This document shows positions 47,862 through 60,499 of a stretch of 64,000 nt of DNA, piece by piece. The notes under the pieces were generated by a model. The model did no database searches. It worked only from the letters and a program-made list of their open reading frames with translations, and was not told where the DNA came from. Source of the DNA: Isoetes taiwanensis (lineage: Eukaryota > Streptophyta > Lycopodiopsida > Isoetales > Isoetaceae); assembly GCA_021234155.1 (NCBI GenBank), contig JAJEKV010000006.1:11003317-11067316 (forward strand). Direction: 5' to 3'. The translations under genes and the position numbers were made by a program. The stretch's first letter is position 1; every line of letters begins with the position of its first letter.

Positions 47862-49970
47862 CCAGAAAGATTTGCCTTTGAAACATTGTGAAAGGCACTT
47901 GGCTTGGTGAAGTATTATGGAGATTAGTCGAATACCCAATAAGATGTTTTATTACATCGTAGAGTTGGCTAATAGAATCTTTGCTATCAAATATGTATCT
48001 TCAACAAAGATCACAACTACACATTCTCCATGTAACAATGGCCCTTGTAATATTCTTTTGTTTCCTATTTTACTATAAACTCAGGCCTTGCTAAATTTTG
48101 AATGCCTCATTAGGCATAATTGGATATTTTATTTACTCAAGTATCATAGTGCACTAATTGCATATTTTCTTTTTATACAACCATTAGTGTGTTTGTGTAT
48201 TTTCATAGGATTATGTGTAGTATATATGTCAGCAACGTCATCATTAAATAAGAATCATATAGTTTAAGAACCATATTTATAGTATAATATATATTATTTT
48301 TTATATTGAAGCAGTCAAATATCCTCCAGCAGAACGAATTAATCTTGCATGGAGATGAACGGAGGTAGACTGATGGCGACGGCAAGAAGTTTTCTAATAC
48401 ATGTCGATTATGAACATTTGCTTGTAAGCCCAGTCGTTTTTTACTTGTAGGTTGCTTTAGTAGATTTTTTTTATCTCTATGCTATGTACTTCTCATTTTT
48501 CTTATTTCCGGGGAGCTCCATCATGTTCCTTTTCTTGTGATTGTTATGTGATAGTTGTAGGCCCAAATGGGAAAGAACATCAAGTTTTTGTGGATCTCTG
48601 CGAGGCCAAAATTGTTTTTGGCCAAGGATGGGAAGCTTTCTTTGACCGATAATCTTTTAAGTAGATGGTGATGTTATTTTTTGTGTGATATGGGAGGATA
48701 GCAACAGGATATTTGCAAAGAAGTGCGATGGCAAACAATCGGACCAAAGCCCTTGGAATTTGGCGGTAGAGGATGGAAAAGCACGACGGGAAGTTGTTAA
48801 TGCTCGACAAAGACATGTAGCAAAAGAACCGTAAGACTCGTTAATGTATCGATGATGAACCGGACATTAAGAAACCTTTTAAAGTTCCTTTGCTCAAACG
48901 TATTTATTCATCGAGATTGGTGAGTAAAATTTCCCCTTTGATTAGTTTTCCTTAGGAAATTCTTAGCTCTCTATTTTTCAGGTCGGGGATTGAAGGAGGA
49001 AGATCGTTGGCTTAATGCCTCCAAGGGGTTCTGCAATCCTTGTTCATGGACCAGATGGTATTGACACTAATTTGAAAGCAAAAAAACCAGTCGATATTGT
49101 TTGAGTCATAATTGGGACACGCTAGTCAGCCACTATTCTCTTAAAGTTGGTGATATATTGGAATTCCAAGTCGAGAGGCGCAGCTTGAATGGACAATGAA
49201 CATCTATCGTGGTGGAGCCGCATGACCGTAAGAAATTCTGAATATGTAATTTTATATAATGATATTTTGTTGTTGTCTCGTGAATTTTCCACTTACAACT
49301 ATTAGCATGACTATATACTAATTGTTCATACTTTGTAATCACAGGAGGTAATATATTTTACTACTTATCTTTTTGAAGAAGAGTCTAATTTTTCAGATAC
49401 TGCATAATTTTTGATGCAATTTATTTTGGAAATCAATAAAATTATTCAACCTGTTGGTGGTCAAAATTTCAAACACATAAAATAGCATAAGCAATATAAG
49501 GTCGAATTTTACTCTTGTGTAGGAAGGAAAGTAAAAGTAGTCACGTGGAGTTTGTCTTCCATGAACTTTGTATGGTGTGCTTCAACAGTCTTCCCAATTT
49601 GGTTTTTGCCAAAGTGCAGTTTGTTATATAGGTATTCAAATATAGAAGAAGAAGAAAGGAACACAACCTTCACAAGCATATTGTATTTCATGTAAAGCAA
49701 GACAAATTCTACTGTGCATATTGTGGTTGCTTGGGTCATTTCTATCATGAGTTCCTATCTCGTTACATCATTGTCGTAAACACTTTTACCCCATCGCTTT
49801 TATTCTATTTTCTTGTGAGAAGTGCCATCTACAGATCCTCTTTCTTTCGTTTGAATGTGAGAAATCATATCACCCCCTTGTGATTCATTCTTAGGAATGA
49901 TGTGTTCCTGGATTTTAACATTGGTTTTTAGCAGCATGTGACTGGTAGAATGGCATCTATTTTCCAGATG
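47862..49970 (+). repeat. Right arm of the inverted duplication
   Basis: Reverse complement of the left arm with roughly 80 percent visual identity and several indels; it is shorter because of deletions, including loss of units of the 42-bp repeat. It carries the dead B3 copy. The outer edge is near 49970 (ATTTTCCAGATGCC) facing 44215-44235. Confidence 0.8.
48355..49242 (+). pseudogene. Dead copy of the two-domain B3 gene
   Basis: The same order as the left-arm gene is readable: ATGGCGACG-like start with RSFLIHVDYEHLL, then VVGPNGKEHQVFVDLCEAK, FGQGWEAFFDR, an acidic DDEPDIKKPFKVPLLKRIYS linker, and a second-domain relic ending LEWTMNIYRGGAA. Stops and frameshifts occur in both B3 domains (for example after FFDR and within the linker). 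It cannot give a full protein. The linker is the best conserved part. Confidence 0.88.
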
Positions 49971-51565
49971 CCATATGTATTGTATGTGACTTTCTTTGGT
50001 GCTGCTTTTTTTTTTATGAAGTAGTTAAGGAACAATTCATTGTTCATCTACCTTTGTGTAGTCCACAAGTGCAATGGTGTTGTTGTCGCTGACATTTGCA
50101 TGCTGCTCGCCTCTGTATTTCTTGCTTTAAGGTTGTAGATGTTAAAGTGTACAACTATAATTTTGGAATACTCTTTTTTGTTGAAGGTAAGAATATGGCA
50201 GTATATAGTTCTTGATGAGACTCAAGTAGTGAATAGTGCATCCGTGAAAGAAGGATGCCTATAACATTGTTGCAGGAGCGTTAAGAAATGGTGCCTTGTT
50301 TTTTTCTTCTATGCTTAAACAGTCATTGTTGACTGCAAAAAAGATCAATCTATTTATAGTATTTTTTCAAAATACAAAAGATGAACATTTCCCACAAAAG
50401 AGGAGCACATGTATGTTGTTAAGAAACTAGCTAGAGACGATCCTATATAACCTTTAAATAATATAACTTATCATAAGTACACTTAGAATTGCCTGTGGTC
50501 TCATAACAGTAAGTTTTAGCTCTCATTGACAGAACCATCATTTAAGATGATCCATTGGCTGCAGCTACTACCTCAGATTCATTATTTCGTTGCAATACAA
50601 AATTTGATGTTGATGGTACAGCTGTTGCTTGTGCTGGCGTCCTTCCTTGTCCTAGGTACTGCACAATCATCCAATATCAGTTTACATACAATTTGTAGGC
50701 AGCATAATGAGATTCTGATGCTTACTTCAATTTGATTTCGCGGGTTTGAACAATAGTATTTTTAATTCTTCCATGTGTCCACCCCGCAATTGGGTTGAAC
50801 AATGCAACTAGGCCAAAGGATCCATAGGGAAGATATCGGTGAAGCATTGAGTGAATTGTACTCCTGGCTGAGTCAGGTGCACGTCTTCTAGCAAACCGAA
50901 CATAAAATCGGGAAATATCGTTCAATTCCTAGTGCACGGAAAATTACTCCGCCTTTCCTTCAATCCATCCACATTTTATGTGTTTTACTTCTTCATCGGG
51001 GCGATCTCAAATGCGCAATGCATAAGAACTTGTTAGTATTAGTTGTTCGGCCACTACATCAGGTGAGAGTGGAATGCCCATCCCCGATCGAATAATCTTG
51101 TTCAAGGTTATCTGCAAAAAAGCATGGATTAGCTTGCAGATGTTAAAAGTGCATCTTTCCTAATTCTCTAATCCATAAACGAGTTCACTTTCTATTGTTT
51201 AATTTGAGAATTTTCTTTGCAAATAACCTTGGAGCAATTGAGCAAGAACAGTAAAGGAAGAAGTCGAACACAGATCAGACGTGCATGCATGTAATGATGC
51301 ATCCCATCTTGTGTTTTTAATAAACAGTCGCTACCCCCTTGTAGATGCCGCTCTCCCATCATATACGATAGGAGAGCAACCCCTTTCCAGAAGTTACGGG
51401 GCTATTTTGCCCTACCCGATCAGTTCTCTAGTTCATTCCCTGTAACGTCTAGGATATCCTACTTAAGAATCTTCCCATATGTCATTGTAAGATTAATTGA
51501 GCAAGGTTGCATTCAATAGACACTTATATGCACCTTACAAACCTTGCATGCAATGTCTAGGATGT
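49971..51565. other. No gene recognised
   Basis: AT-rich; the longest frames (about 70 codons) show no domain. Nothing assignable. Confidence 0.4.
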
Positions 51566-51582
51566 AATGTTATTTATCCTTA

Positions 51583-51610
51583 AAGTCTGACGTCCTTCAA
51601 CAAAAAAAAA
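51583..51610 (+). mobile_element. 28-bp LINE tail inserted with a 17-bp target duplication
   Basis: AATGTTATTTATCCTTA stands at 51566-51582 and again at 51611-51627. Between them are only AAGTCTGACGTCCTTCAA, a C and an A-run, the same 3' end as the LINE at 40.77-40.80 kb (GTCTCACGTCCTTCAA + A-run). It is the result of reverse transcription that stopped almost at once. Confidence 0.88.
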
Positions 51611-51627
51611 AATGTTATTTATCCTTA

Positions 51628-54600
51628 TTCCACTAACATATTTGAGTTCAAATATTAAATCATAAAGAAGCACAACTATTCGAAGAACTTACATTGCATC
51701 TTTTATTTTGTGCAATCTCTGTATGGCCAAAAGTTGCCACAACTTGGCCTCATGAAACTTAGTTAGTCTTACTTGAGCAGTTTGGCATTGAATCCTCATC
51801 ACATTGTTTAGGTTTTGAAGAGTGAACCTTCAGGTAATTGTGCTAAGTTTGGACAACTCAATAACATGATTAACATCGGATAACTACACCGTGCAAGACT
51901 ATTATGAGAAATGGGCAATTATAACATTCAACTAGGTATGCAACTCATGTTGATGTTGCTCTCTTCCCAAGTTTGTCTTGAAAACCTTACCCTAAAAGAT
52001 TATGACCATAGATGTGGGGAAGATTATGGATTGAATGGGAAGGAACCACGGGTAGTTGCACACGTATGATTGACTATTTCAACCTAATTCTGATTGGCAT
52101 ACAAAGAAATGATAGCAAGATTGCTACTATGGGCATATCCTGCATTCACATATGCCTATGGGTCATTATTTAATTTACCACTACATTATTATGATAGTTT
52201 CATAATTGAATCTGAGCATATATCACTATTAGAAAGCATAAGAAACACATGAAATACTCGCACGAACTTACGAGACAATGTTTTTCTACTATGGTTCTTC
52301 TCAAAATTTATTTTGTATCTTCAAAGTTTTTTAAAATTCCTAGAAATTTTCTCCGAGAGTGATAGAACGCACTGTTTTGAGACCAAAAGGCAGCAATGGA
52401 TATCTTGTGATAATCAAAGGTCATCATATAGCTTCTCTTCCTGGGAGTCGGCGCATGAGTAAAACACTAAAAACGACATCCTACATTTTTCATATGAGCC
52501 TAATGGACCGGGAAATCCATGTCGAGGAGCTTCTTGCCTTGTGATGCGTTCTCTGTCGTCGACTCGGTCAAATAGACATGTCTGTGAAGATGCGAAATTC
52601 TCTAATGTAAATTCCCTAATATTCCCTTACGATTCTGTCAACGTAGACGCGAAAAGTTCCTTAGATGTTATATAAGGAATCTGATGAAACCTTTTCATAA
52701 TTAGTTTTATTGCATCTTGGCTCTAAATCAAATATCCTCTGACCCTAATAACTATATTTGTTCTTAGGCCTCCGATGTGAAATGTAGGTTTAATAGATGA
52801 GAAATTCAAGCACATCTTAATTACATCCATTTGGGACATCTAAGAGGTAAAACGGAGACATAAATCCGTCTATATAGTTTGTGCCCTCAAGAAATATTCT
52901 GCTCTTGCATTGTGGATAGACAATCTCAAACGTGTCTTCTAAATCTTTTAAAGCAATCCTAAGGCATTATGGAATGTGAAAGTATACAACGCAAGATCTC
53001 GGGTTTTAATTCCCTTATACCATCTTAGCTCTTCAAATTCGTGTGTGATCTATTATTTGAAAGGATGCTATTTAATAGGAAAACGAAGTTGGAAGTCCAA
53101 TTCAAGAACTAACTACAAAGAAGTCTTGAAGAATTTAATAATTAAGAAATTAATTATGTTATTCGAATTTTTTCTTCCTCATCTTGCCTCTCTTTCTTGT
53201 CCATGACCTTTGTTACTCAGTCGATGATCCTTTTGTCCATCATAACCTATTCCTGCACCACTTGGGCATTCTCATGCGAAGTGTCTACTTTCTCAACATA
53301 TAAAACAACCTGAAGCACTCGAGGCAGTCGAATTCCCAGTAATTGCATATTCCCGTGCAAATTGTCCACTTCCTCCAAATTTGAACCATCTTGAGTCACC
53401 TGATCATGTTGTACATTTGCTTCCTCTTCTTTCAAATCCACAGTACTCCTTTCTAGAGCCCTCACTATTTCCTCCACTATATATGGATACCTATTTAGCA
53501 TTTCCATTTGGTGTTATTTTCAAATCATGAATGGCAACCAATGTTCTATTGTTATGTATGTTGATCGATGTGTTATTGTCGTCAGAAGTAATCATGTTCT
53601 GCAACAATTGGGTTTCCTTGTGCTAAATGTATTGGCCGTTTAACATATTGTTTTTGTCAGACATTGAAGTTGTTAATTACTGTATAAGTCCCCATTGTAA
53701 CATAAACGTTTAGTACTTGGCGAATGTGGCTTTGGAAGTTTATGCCAAGCTAACTCACTTGATACCCCATAATTGAAGGCTTACTTTTGAAACATTTGGT
53801 CGTCATCTTCCAAAGGTTTCCAGGGCGGAAGTAAGTATTGGAACTAAACAGTTGCCTCCACAGCTTGTTGTATTCAGCTTCCTACCCCTTTATGACTATA
53901 TGCACTCCTCCCCCATTTTTTTTGGTTCAATTTGAATAAATCTTATTGTATTGTGGAGCAGCTGCACAATGTGAAGCAACATCGGCCAGCTCCATCAGTC
54001 ACCAGGCAAACGAAAATGGGCCGTTTATAGGTAAATGCCGCGGCGAAGCTGCGCCATTTAAAGGCAAATGGTGCGACAGCGTCATTTCGCAAATGGAGCA
54101 ACACGAGCGACACTTGTGTCATGTCCATAGTATTCCTGACTACCATTGTTTGGAGAGCTATTTATTCTTCAGATATTTTCATATATGTTCATATATTTGC
54201 ATTGAACTTGCTATTTGGGACTCAATTATACTCGTTCATCGAACGCATATTTTATGCAAACACAATATTCTTTAAAAGATATGGAACATCTATCATAGAT
54301 TATCTTTAGTGAGTGCAAATTAGAAGTCATGTAATAACAATTGAAATGCCAACTTCATAAACTGCAAACCTTAACATTACTTGGTATATGATATTGACCA
54401 TTGTATTTGGAATTGAACTTCCAATAGTGAAATATAGGACAAAATAAAGCAAAGAAATTCAACACATTGAAGTCAAATTATTGTATTGATCGAAGTAGTA
54501 ACAACTATGGAGCAAAATTTTTCAAAAAACATACATAGATATTATTTAACTTTCACCATAAAACATGTTTATAAAAGTGATACCCTCTCACACTTTAAGG

Positions 54601-54655
54601 TAGGGAAATTGAGCTTAGAATATTAACCATGTATTCTTTTAAAGGTAAAACTACC
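51628..54655. other. No gene recognised; a few unassigned frames
   Basis: Frames at 52359-52544 (plus, 61 codons, RTVLRPKGSNGYLVIIKGHH) and 53247-53507 (minus, 86 codons, Glu/Val/Asn-rich) have protein-like composition but no recognisable domain or splice context. The 53946-54120 stretch is locally GC-rich with GGCAAATG/GGTAAATG repeats. Nothing firm. Confidence 0.35.
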
Positions 54656-54659
54656 ATGT

Positions 54660-54903
54660 TCATGCCCACACCTGGCCAGCCTCCGTGCATTTAGCACAAT
54701 AATATGATGGAAAATAGAACCACCTGAATATCTTAAAGATGGCTCTAGTTTGCAAGTAAGTCAGATTATTTGGCCTAGCTAGTACTTCCTCAAAGAACTT
54801 CCTTTTCCATTGGAGGCAAACTTCAGAATGCTCCTTCTTATCACGCTCGATAAATGCATGATCGAAATCGGAAATAGAGTAAGTAGAAAGAACTCTGATT
54901 ACC
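54660..54903 (-). other. Possible unrecognised exon
   Basis: After a good splice acceptor (TTTTTCTATCTACAG on the minus strand) an open frame of 80 codons runs to a stop at 54660: VIRVLSTYSISDFDHAFIER, KKEHSEVCLQWKRKFFEEVL, then an aromatic, cysteine-containing end (CAKC). It looks coding but matches nothing recalled. It lies 400 bp downstream of the broken B3 gene on the same strand. Confidence 0.35.
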
Positions 54904-55312
54904 TGTAGATAGAAAAACAATAATTAGCCTAAATACGGTAACATTTAATTGGCCAAGAGATAAACTATAAACTTTTCTGGCTTAAAGCCCTTCAACCATA
55001 AATGGAAGCTTCATTTTATCAATTATTGAATGAATTATGACCAGCGTGGATTTATGAATAAGCATATGACAAACAACTTGACATTCAATGCTGCTTGGTA
55101 TAGTCCATCTAACATTTTTAGGTTCTTATATTCAATCCAACTACAATATTACAAATCATGGAAAGGGCATTCAATATATATTTATCGGAAGTCTGATCAT
55201 ACATTGGAGAACATAAAACAGTCAGGGAACTAAGAATCGATCACATAAGGAAAATATTCAGCAAAATAAAATGCTGTTTCTCTCTAAACATAAAAAGCCC
55301 TCGGAACACTAA

Positions 55313-56255
55313 TTAACTTCGAGGCTTTAGCCTATGTAAAGCTGCACCTTCCAGAACTTTCATATTCCATTGAAGTTCATCTCCATGCAATTTAAATTCT
55401 AAGATATCACCAAGTCGTAAGCCAAACAATTTTTTGAAAGCATTCCAACCATGGCTGAGACAATGCTTGCTTTTTTTGCTTGCTAACCCTGCTTTCTGAT
55501 CACCAGGTCCGATAATTACCACAGTGGATCCTTTGGGAGGATTTCGCCACCTATCTTCTTGTTCTAGTATCTAAGCAAAAAGAAAGGAGTAGTAATTCAA
55601 AACATTTATAATACTTGAAAGCAAAAGATAATACGCCAGCATTCGGGCCTCTGTTGAAGTTAGCTTTCGAGGAGAGGAACACGGAATGCTTTCTTTGATA
55701 ATTGGTTCTTCTTCATCGGATAAATCATCGCCAAGAACAAAAACGTCATTCTCGGCATCCACATCCACATGCACGGGGAAAATCCTTGTTAATATATGAC
55801 TTTTTTATTTGTATTAGCGGGTCCATTGTCGCTAGGAGCCAAGTTCCCAATTACCAAGAGGTTTTTACACGATAAGTCCCATCAAGAGCTCTTTTGTCAA
55901 GTTTGTGCCGTTATTTGATGTGAAACACGTAAAGCAAAGCGGTGCCATCGGTTATGTTGTTTTCGCAAAAAAAGCTCCCATCCTTCAGGTGAAGAAGATT
56001 CTTTTGCCCGCGATACCGGTGAAGACAGAATAATTTTTCGATTCGAACCAACAGCGGTGATTTCTTTATCTGGTGCTACTGCAACTCCCTCCAGCTCCTA
56101 CAACATGCTTAAAACGTCAGTGATCACAAGGAGACAGAATAACATAAAGAAATACAATTGTTTCTTACCAACAATTCGCCAAATTTGACGTCGACCAGAA
56201 ACACAGTCGCCATCAACAAACTTCTGTGCTTTACAGTGTCGGATTGATTAGATGG
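55313..56255 (-). pseudogene. Third B3-domain gene, frameshifted
   Basis: The last exon (55313-55570) is intact and reads DRWRNPPKGSTVVIIGP ... HCLSHGWNAFKKLFGLRLGD, ILEFKLHGDELQWNMKVLEG, close in layout to the second domain of the B3 gene at 45.2 kb. Upstream, an acidic segment (VLGDDLSDEEEPIIKESIP) precedes it. Further upstream a first-domain relic is split between frames: EGWELFL in one frame, then ENNITDGTALLYVFHIK in the next, changing at a seven-base A-run (55967-55973, plus strand), with stops after it. A piece FVDGDC near 56215 may belong to another B3 domain. It is most likely a pseudogene, unless the A-run is a sequencing error; further stops argue for real decay. Confidence 0.72.
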
Positions 56256-56297
56256 GAGAGCAATTCAGTGTCGGATTGATTAGGTGGGAGAGCAATT
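56234..56297. repeat. Tandem duplication of 32 bp
   Basis: CAGTGTCGGATTGATTAG followed by A/GTGGGAGAGCAATT occurs twice in a row with one mismatch, at the 5' edge of the broken B3 gene. Confidence 0.92.
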
Positions 56298-58282
56298 CAG
56301 TTAAGAGAAAGCAGAGTAAACAAAGGAACAGAGGAATCGAAGCAGAGTACAGATTTAATATCCTATTATAATTATTACATATCTAATCATGCCCTGTCAT
56401 TTTTAATGACTGACGATGCCTTCTTACATAAATATTCCATTTAATATTTGCCTATGAATATTATTATGTATATTGTATTTATTGCATACATATACATAAA
56501 TCAATCTAAGATTATATAGATGGCATGCATGTAATTGAACTGAATTCATTTAGAATTCTAACAATTGCGGGTTTACATCCAAGGGGCATGGCTTTCTAAG
56601 ACTCATACAATATATGAATTCAGAGGAAAGGAGAACAAACTACTTATTTCTTAGAAAATGAACTACATAAACAAATAAGAATTGGATAGACAAAATATCT
56701 CTAGCAACAATCTTCGAAACATACCATTGTCGTATGAGAAACGACGATTTAAACAACATATGTGTTTATTTGACTGAGTCAGACACCAACTATCTCCATA
56801 GAAGAAGCCAACTTGAGATATGGATTCAAACGTCTATTCTCTAAAATGAAGGCAATACACAGCACAGACCAGAATTTTTAATCTATGCAAGATGAATTCG
56901 TAAATTTGAAGGTATTAGTTATCCCATGTGACGCCTGATATGTTTGTTGCAAGGTATACTAATGTGGTGAATCATATGGTGACATGTCGTACATCTGGTG
57001 AATCATGTCATGACATGTGGTGCATGTGGTGAATTATGTGGTGAATGATATCACCATTTAAACCCTAAAAATTTGACATTCCTTCGCACTTTTGCAAATC
57101 TCCCAAGCTGCATCAACGTCCCCGTGATTCAGCCTCCTTCCTTCATGAAAAGTACCCAATGGATCCTATCGCCATAAAGTTGCCATGTCGCATAACCTTT
57201 CTGCTGATCCGGAATTCACTGCTTATGGTGGTTCTTGTGAAACTATCACTTCAGCCTAACAGAAAGACAGCTCTCTAGATACAAATCGATGTACTATAAT
57301 CATAGACAAATTGTAGATCTATATGGGTAACTTATTATTCTGTTGGCAGATGATGATTATTTCCGTCTACTCTACCTCGGCAACTGCCCTGCTAATGGCT
57401 ATATCTTTGGGACTGCTGAGCCCTTCAATACCTACTTCAATTCCATCTTTTTCCATGATCCATAAGCTTATACTATGGCATTTTGAAGATAGTGATGCTA
57501 TGCTATGTATTTCCTATAGTGATCTCTCACTATAATTTTCTCATCATGACACAGTCTTCTCAACCATGTGTGATGCGTTGTACTTGAATCTTTATAATTA
57601 ATGATAAAACCAACTCTTACTCTGAAAAAGATTTTTTTTTTTTTTTAATAGGAAGCTAAAGATGTTGTGATGTTCGACATATTTATACGGTGTATGTATA
57701 AGTATACGGACACGTCATGGGCCGAGGATATGCCATCATGGGGGTATGTAACCTACGGAATTAACCATAAACGATTAATTTAGCTATGCTACATTAAAAA
57801 GGGTTTAATTAAAGGTTAATTACCTAATTAAGTTAATTAAGCTAATTAATTCATTAGTTAGGAGACACCTAGCCAAACTCGATTGCCCAAAATGAGGGTG
57901 CTAATTTGAAGCAGCAAATTAGATCCCTATCCCAATTTTCCCCAAATCTAACCAAGGAACAGGAGCAGTTGAGCGCCAAGTCTATTCAAGCATGGAGATT
58001 CCGTGCCACCAAAATCCTTTTTAAATTTAGAGTAAGATCAGTTACTTATAGATCTAAAATGTCGTGTGCACTGAAGAGATTTTGTCAAATATATCACCTC
58101 CTTATTGTGCACATTGGGCATTATTTCAAATCATCACAACAAAGCTAAAGGCCAGGTAATACTGTTTCTAACTAATTTCATAGACTTGTTGGTATGGGAA
58201 ACTCGAACATTTCTTAGAGAATGGACTGGATAAATACATAAGAATTGGACGAACATGTCTATTTGTTTACAGTCATAGTAGT
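56298..58282. other. No gene recognised; LTR-like and low-complexity sequence
   Basis: GTGGTGAAT/CATGTGGTG motifs repeat at 56960-57050. A T-run lies at 57630-57645. At 57665-57760 the bases (TGTGATGTTCGACATA ... GACACGTCATGGGCCGAGG) look like the start of an LTR related in style to that of the nested element. No protein-like frame. Confidence 0.4.
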
Positions 58283-58690
58283 ATCAGCTGCAGGGAGAAG
58301 TGCAACAATAGCTGCTTCTATTAAATCATCTGAGATTTGCAGAGCATTTATTATTCACAAGTTAGATGAATCGGTTGCAAATGTTGCGGACCCAAAATTA
58401 GTAACATTGGTGTCGTCCGTAGGTGAGATTTGACAGTAAGACATTGTGACATTTGATTTGTTTTGCACAACAACATGTATCGAAAAGGCACGGGAATTCT
58501 TATACTCGACAGACATTCTTTGTACACCAACTTGCGTAAGAAGAAAGCATTCTTGATCATATGCGACGTCTTGAAACGAGATATTATTCTCAAGATTCCA
58601 TAGCTGAGGACGACCAAATAATTCACACAAGCGGTCTTGGCGGAAATAACTTCATTCACAGCTATGATCACCCGACTTTGCCTTGCAACT
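58283..58690 (+). pseudogene. Fragment of a Helitron helicase, inverted relative to the main copy
   Basis: The plus strand reads AGRSATIAASIKSSEICRAF, IIHKLDESVANVADPKLVTL and then, past a stop, DIVTFDLFCTTTCIEKARE. This matches the helicase at 63.43-63.86 kb on the minus strand with about 85 percent visual identity. Stops and frameshifts follow. It lacks both ends of the gene. Confidence 0.88.
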
Positions 58691-59420
58691 CTATGCGAAC
58701 TTTATGCCCTACAAACATAAGGTAGAAAACATTCATAAAACAAAAAACTAAGGTCCCATATCATGAAATCATTCCATACAAAAAGGCAACTATCATAATG
58801 TGTTTAAATGTTTAAATGATTTGTTAAACAACTAAATATCATTCAAACCCCCCTTTGTGCTGGCATCCTAATACTTGTGTATGCATATAGAATACCCAAT
58901 AGACCCATTGCTCACTATGATACAATAACCAGATATCCATTATAAAAACTGAGAATATATGCCAAATAGTTAATGAAATGTAAAGAATATGTAGAGAATA
59001 TGCACGAGATCGCTATATTTTTCTATCCTATATTACATCAAATCCCTGGCCAGAACTTGTATCCATACAATATCTTTATTGCAGCATATACTCAGTGTGA
59101 GTTCAATCTAAGGGAATACACCATCATAACTAGCATCTTTTTTAGAGTTTCCCACACTTTAGAGTTTCCCACAGAATACGCTTGAAATTGTATGCAACAT
59201 ATTTAACAGCTCTTACCACCAAACCACAGTATTGCAATGGCCACGAAAATGCAAAATAAAAACAAACTCTTCACAAATAATTCAGATGGAATTTGTATTT
59301 AAAGAAATTGCTCTCAAGAGATATACAAAAACAAAGGTAAGGCGTGCATGAAACATTGAGAACGTCGCGATGTGTAAGAGCTTCAAATCTACTAACCTAA
59401 GCATTCCCTTAGAAGTTCTG
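58691..59420. other. No gene recognised; possible Helitron 3' flank
   Basis: The stretch lies downstream (minus sense) of the Helitron genes, where a terminal hairpin and CTRR end would be expected. No convincing hairpin plus CTRR was found by eye. Confidence 0.3.
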
Positions 59421-60045
59421 CGCATTGCTTCTAAATTCTCCATCTAATTGAATAGCCTTAGATAATGCTATCTTTGCTCTATCTTCTGAAGTTAGACATT
59501 GCTCTAATAACACTTCTTTTATTACCAGCAATTTTTCCCCTTTCACTTTGTTACTACAATCAAATGCTTCTGAATCTTGAATCACCTTGTCATCATACTA
59601 CGCATTTATTGCACCATGATCTTTCTCACTATTGTTTCCAGAGAACTTATTCATTCCCTCGAATGTCAATCACCGGTTGCTCAAATTCCGTTGTTCTTTT
59701 CTGATAAGAATGACATTGTAACTACTTTCTATTTTATAACTTATTTAAGTGTTCCATGTCGTCATCTTTCGACTGCAAAGTCTCAAATAGTCTTTGTAGG
59801 CCACCGTGATAACTCGAAAATTGTTTTTCGAGCTTGAGCATTTCCGTCTTCAATATGGTCCATGTACCGAGGTTCATATTCAACGTGTAAACTCCAAAGC
59901 ATCGCTATAATAGACGCCAACTTTGCCTTCAGCAATATATTCTCCACCTCCAACTTACTGACCCCAGTTATGTCATTCGTAATCCCGCCTTCATATGAAC
60001 CTTTCTGTCGCCCCTCTCTTCACTATTCAAGCATACCAGTAATCT
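59421..60045 (-). pseudogene. Coiled-coil protein remnant downstream of the RPA-like gene
   Basis: Minus-strand blocks in shifting frames: TGVSKLEVENILLKAKLASI and IAMLWSLHVEYEPRYMDHIE, then LKLEKQFSSYHGGLQRLFET and QSKDDDMEHLNKL, then DSEAFDCSNKVKGEKLLVIK and VLLEQCLTSEDRAKIALSKA. Heptad-like leucine spacing suggests a coiled coil. Frameshifts and a stop (after GAINA) show decay. It could be a host gene piece captured by the Helitron or a third Helitron gene. No family is recognised. Confidence 0.4.
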
Positions 60046-60499
60046 CGCCGCGTGTCGCCTAAAACTAACCTATAATTTACCGGTCTTTTTCTCAAACACG
60101 TTATCATACACATCACTTCACTGACAAATACCACCACTAAATTTACCAGTTGTCATGCCATCAATAGATTTATCACTTGTTAAACATCATTTCAGTAACA
60201 AATATTAGCAATAAGTTTCACGCGTAAGTTTAATCATGGATACAGACTGGAATACTATCATCCAAATCACTTCATATAACTACCTCTCGCTATTACTAAT
60301 TAACCAAAATTTTTCATGGTACCATGGAAGCAGCTTCATAAAGAAAACACATAGAGTTTGAGAACAAAATCCCAAACACAAAGACAACTTCACAACAAAA
60401 AGTCAAAGTTTCTAATAGATGACATAATATCAATTTCAAATTAACTACTTACTTAGATCGACCACAGCAGAGCTGCAGCTCCTTTATGCAAAACGATAA

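Noticed and set aside
58691-59420. Helitron 3' terminus (hairpin plus CTRR)
   Set aside because: Several CTAG/CTAA ends exist by chance, but none follows a convincing 16-20-bp hairpin.
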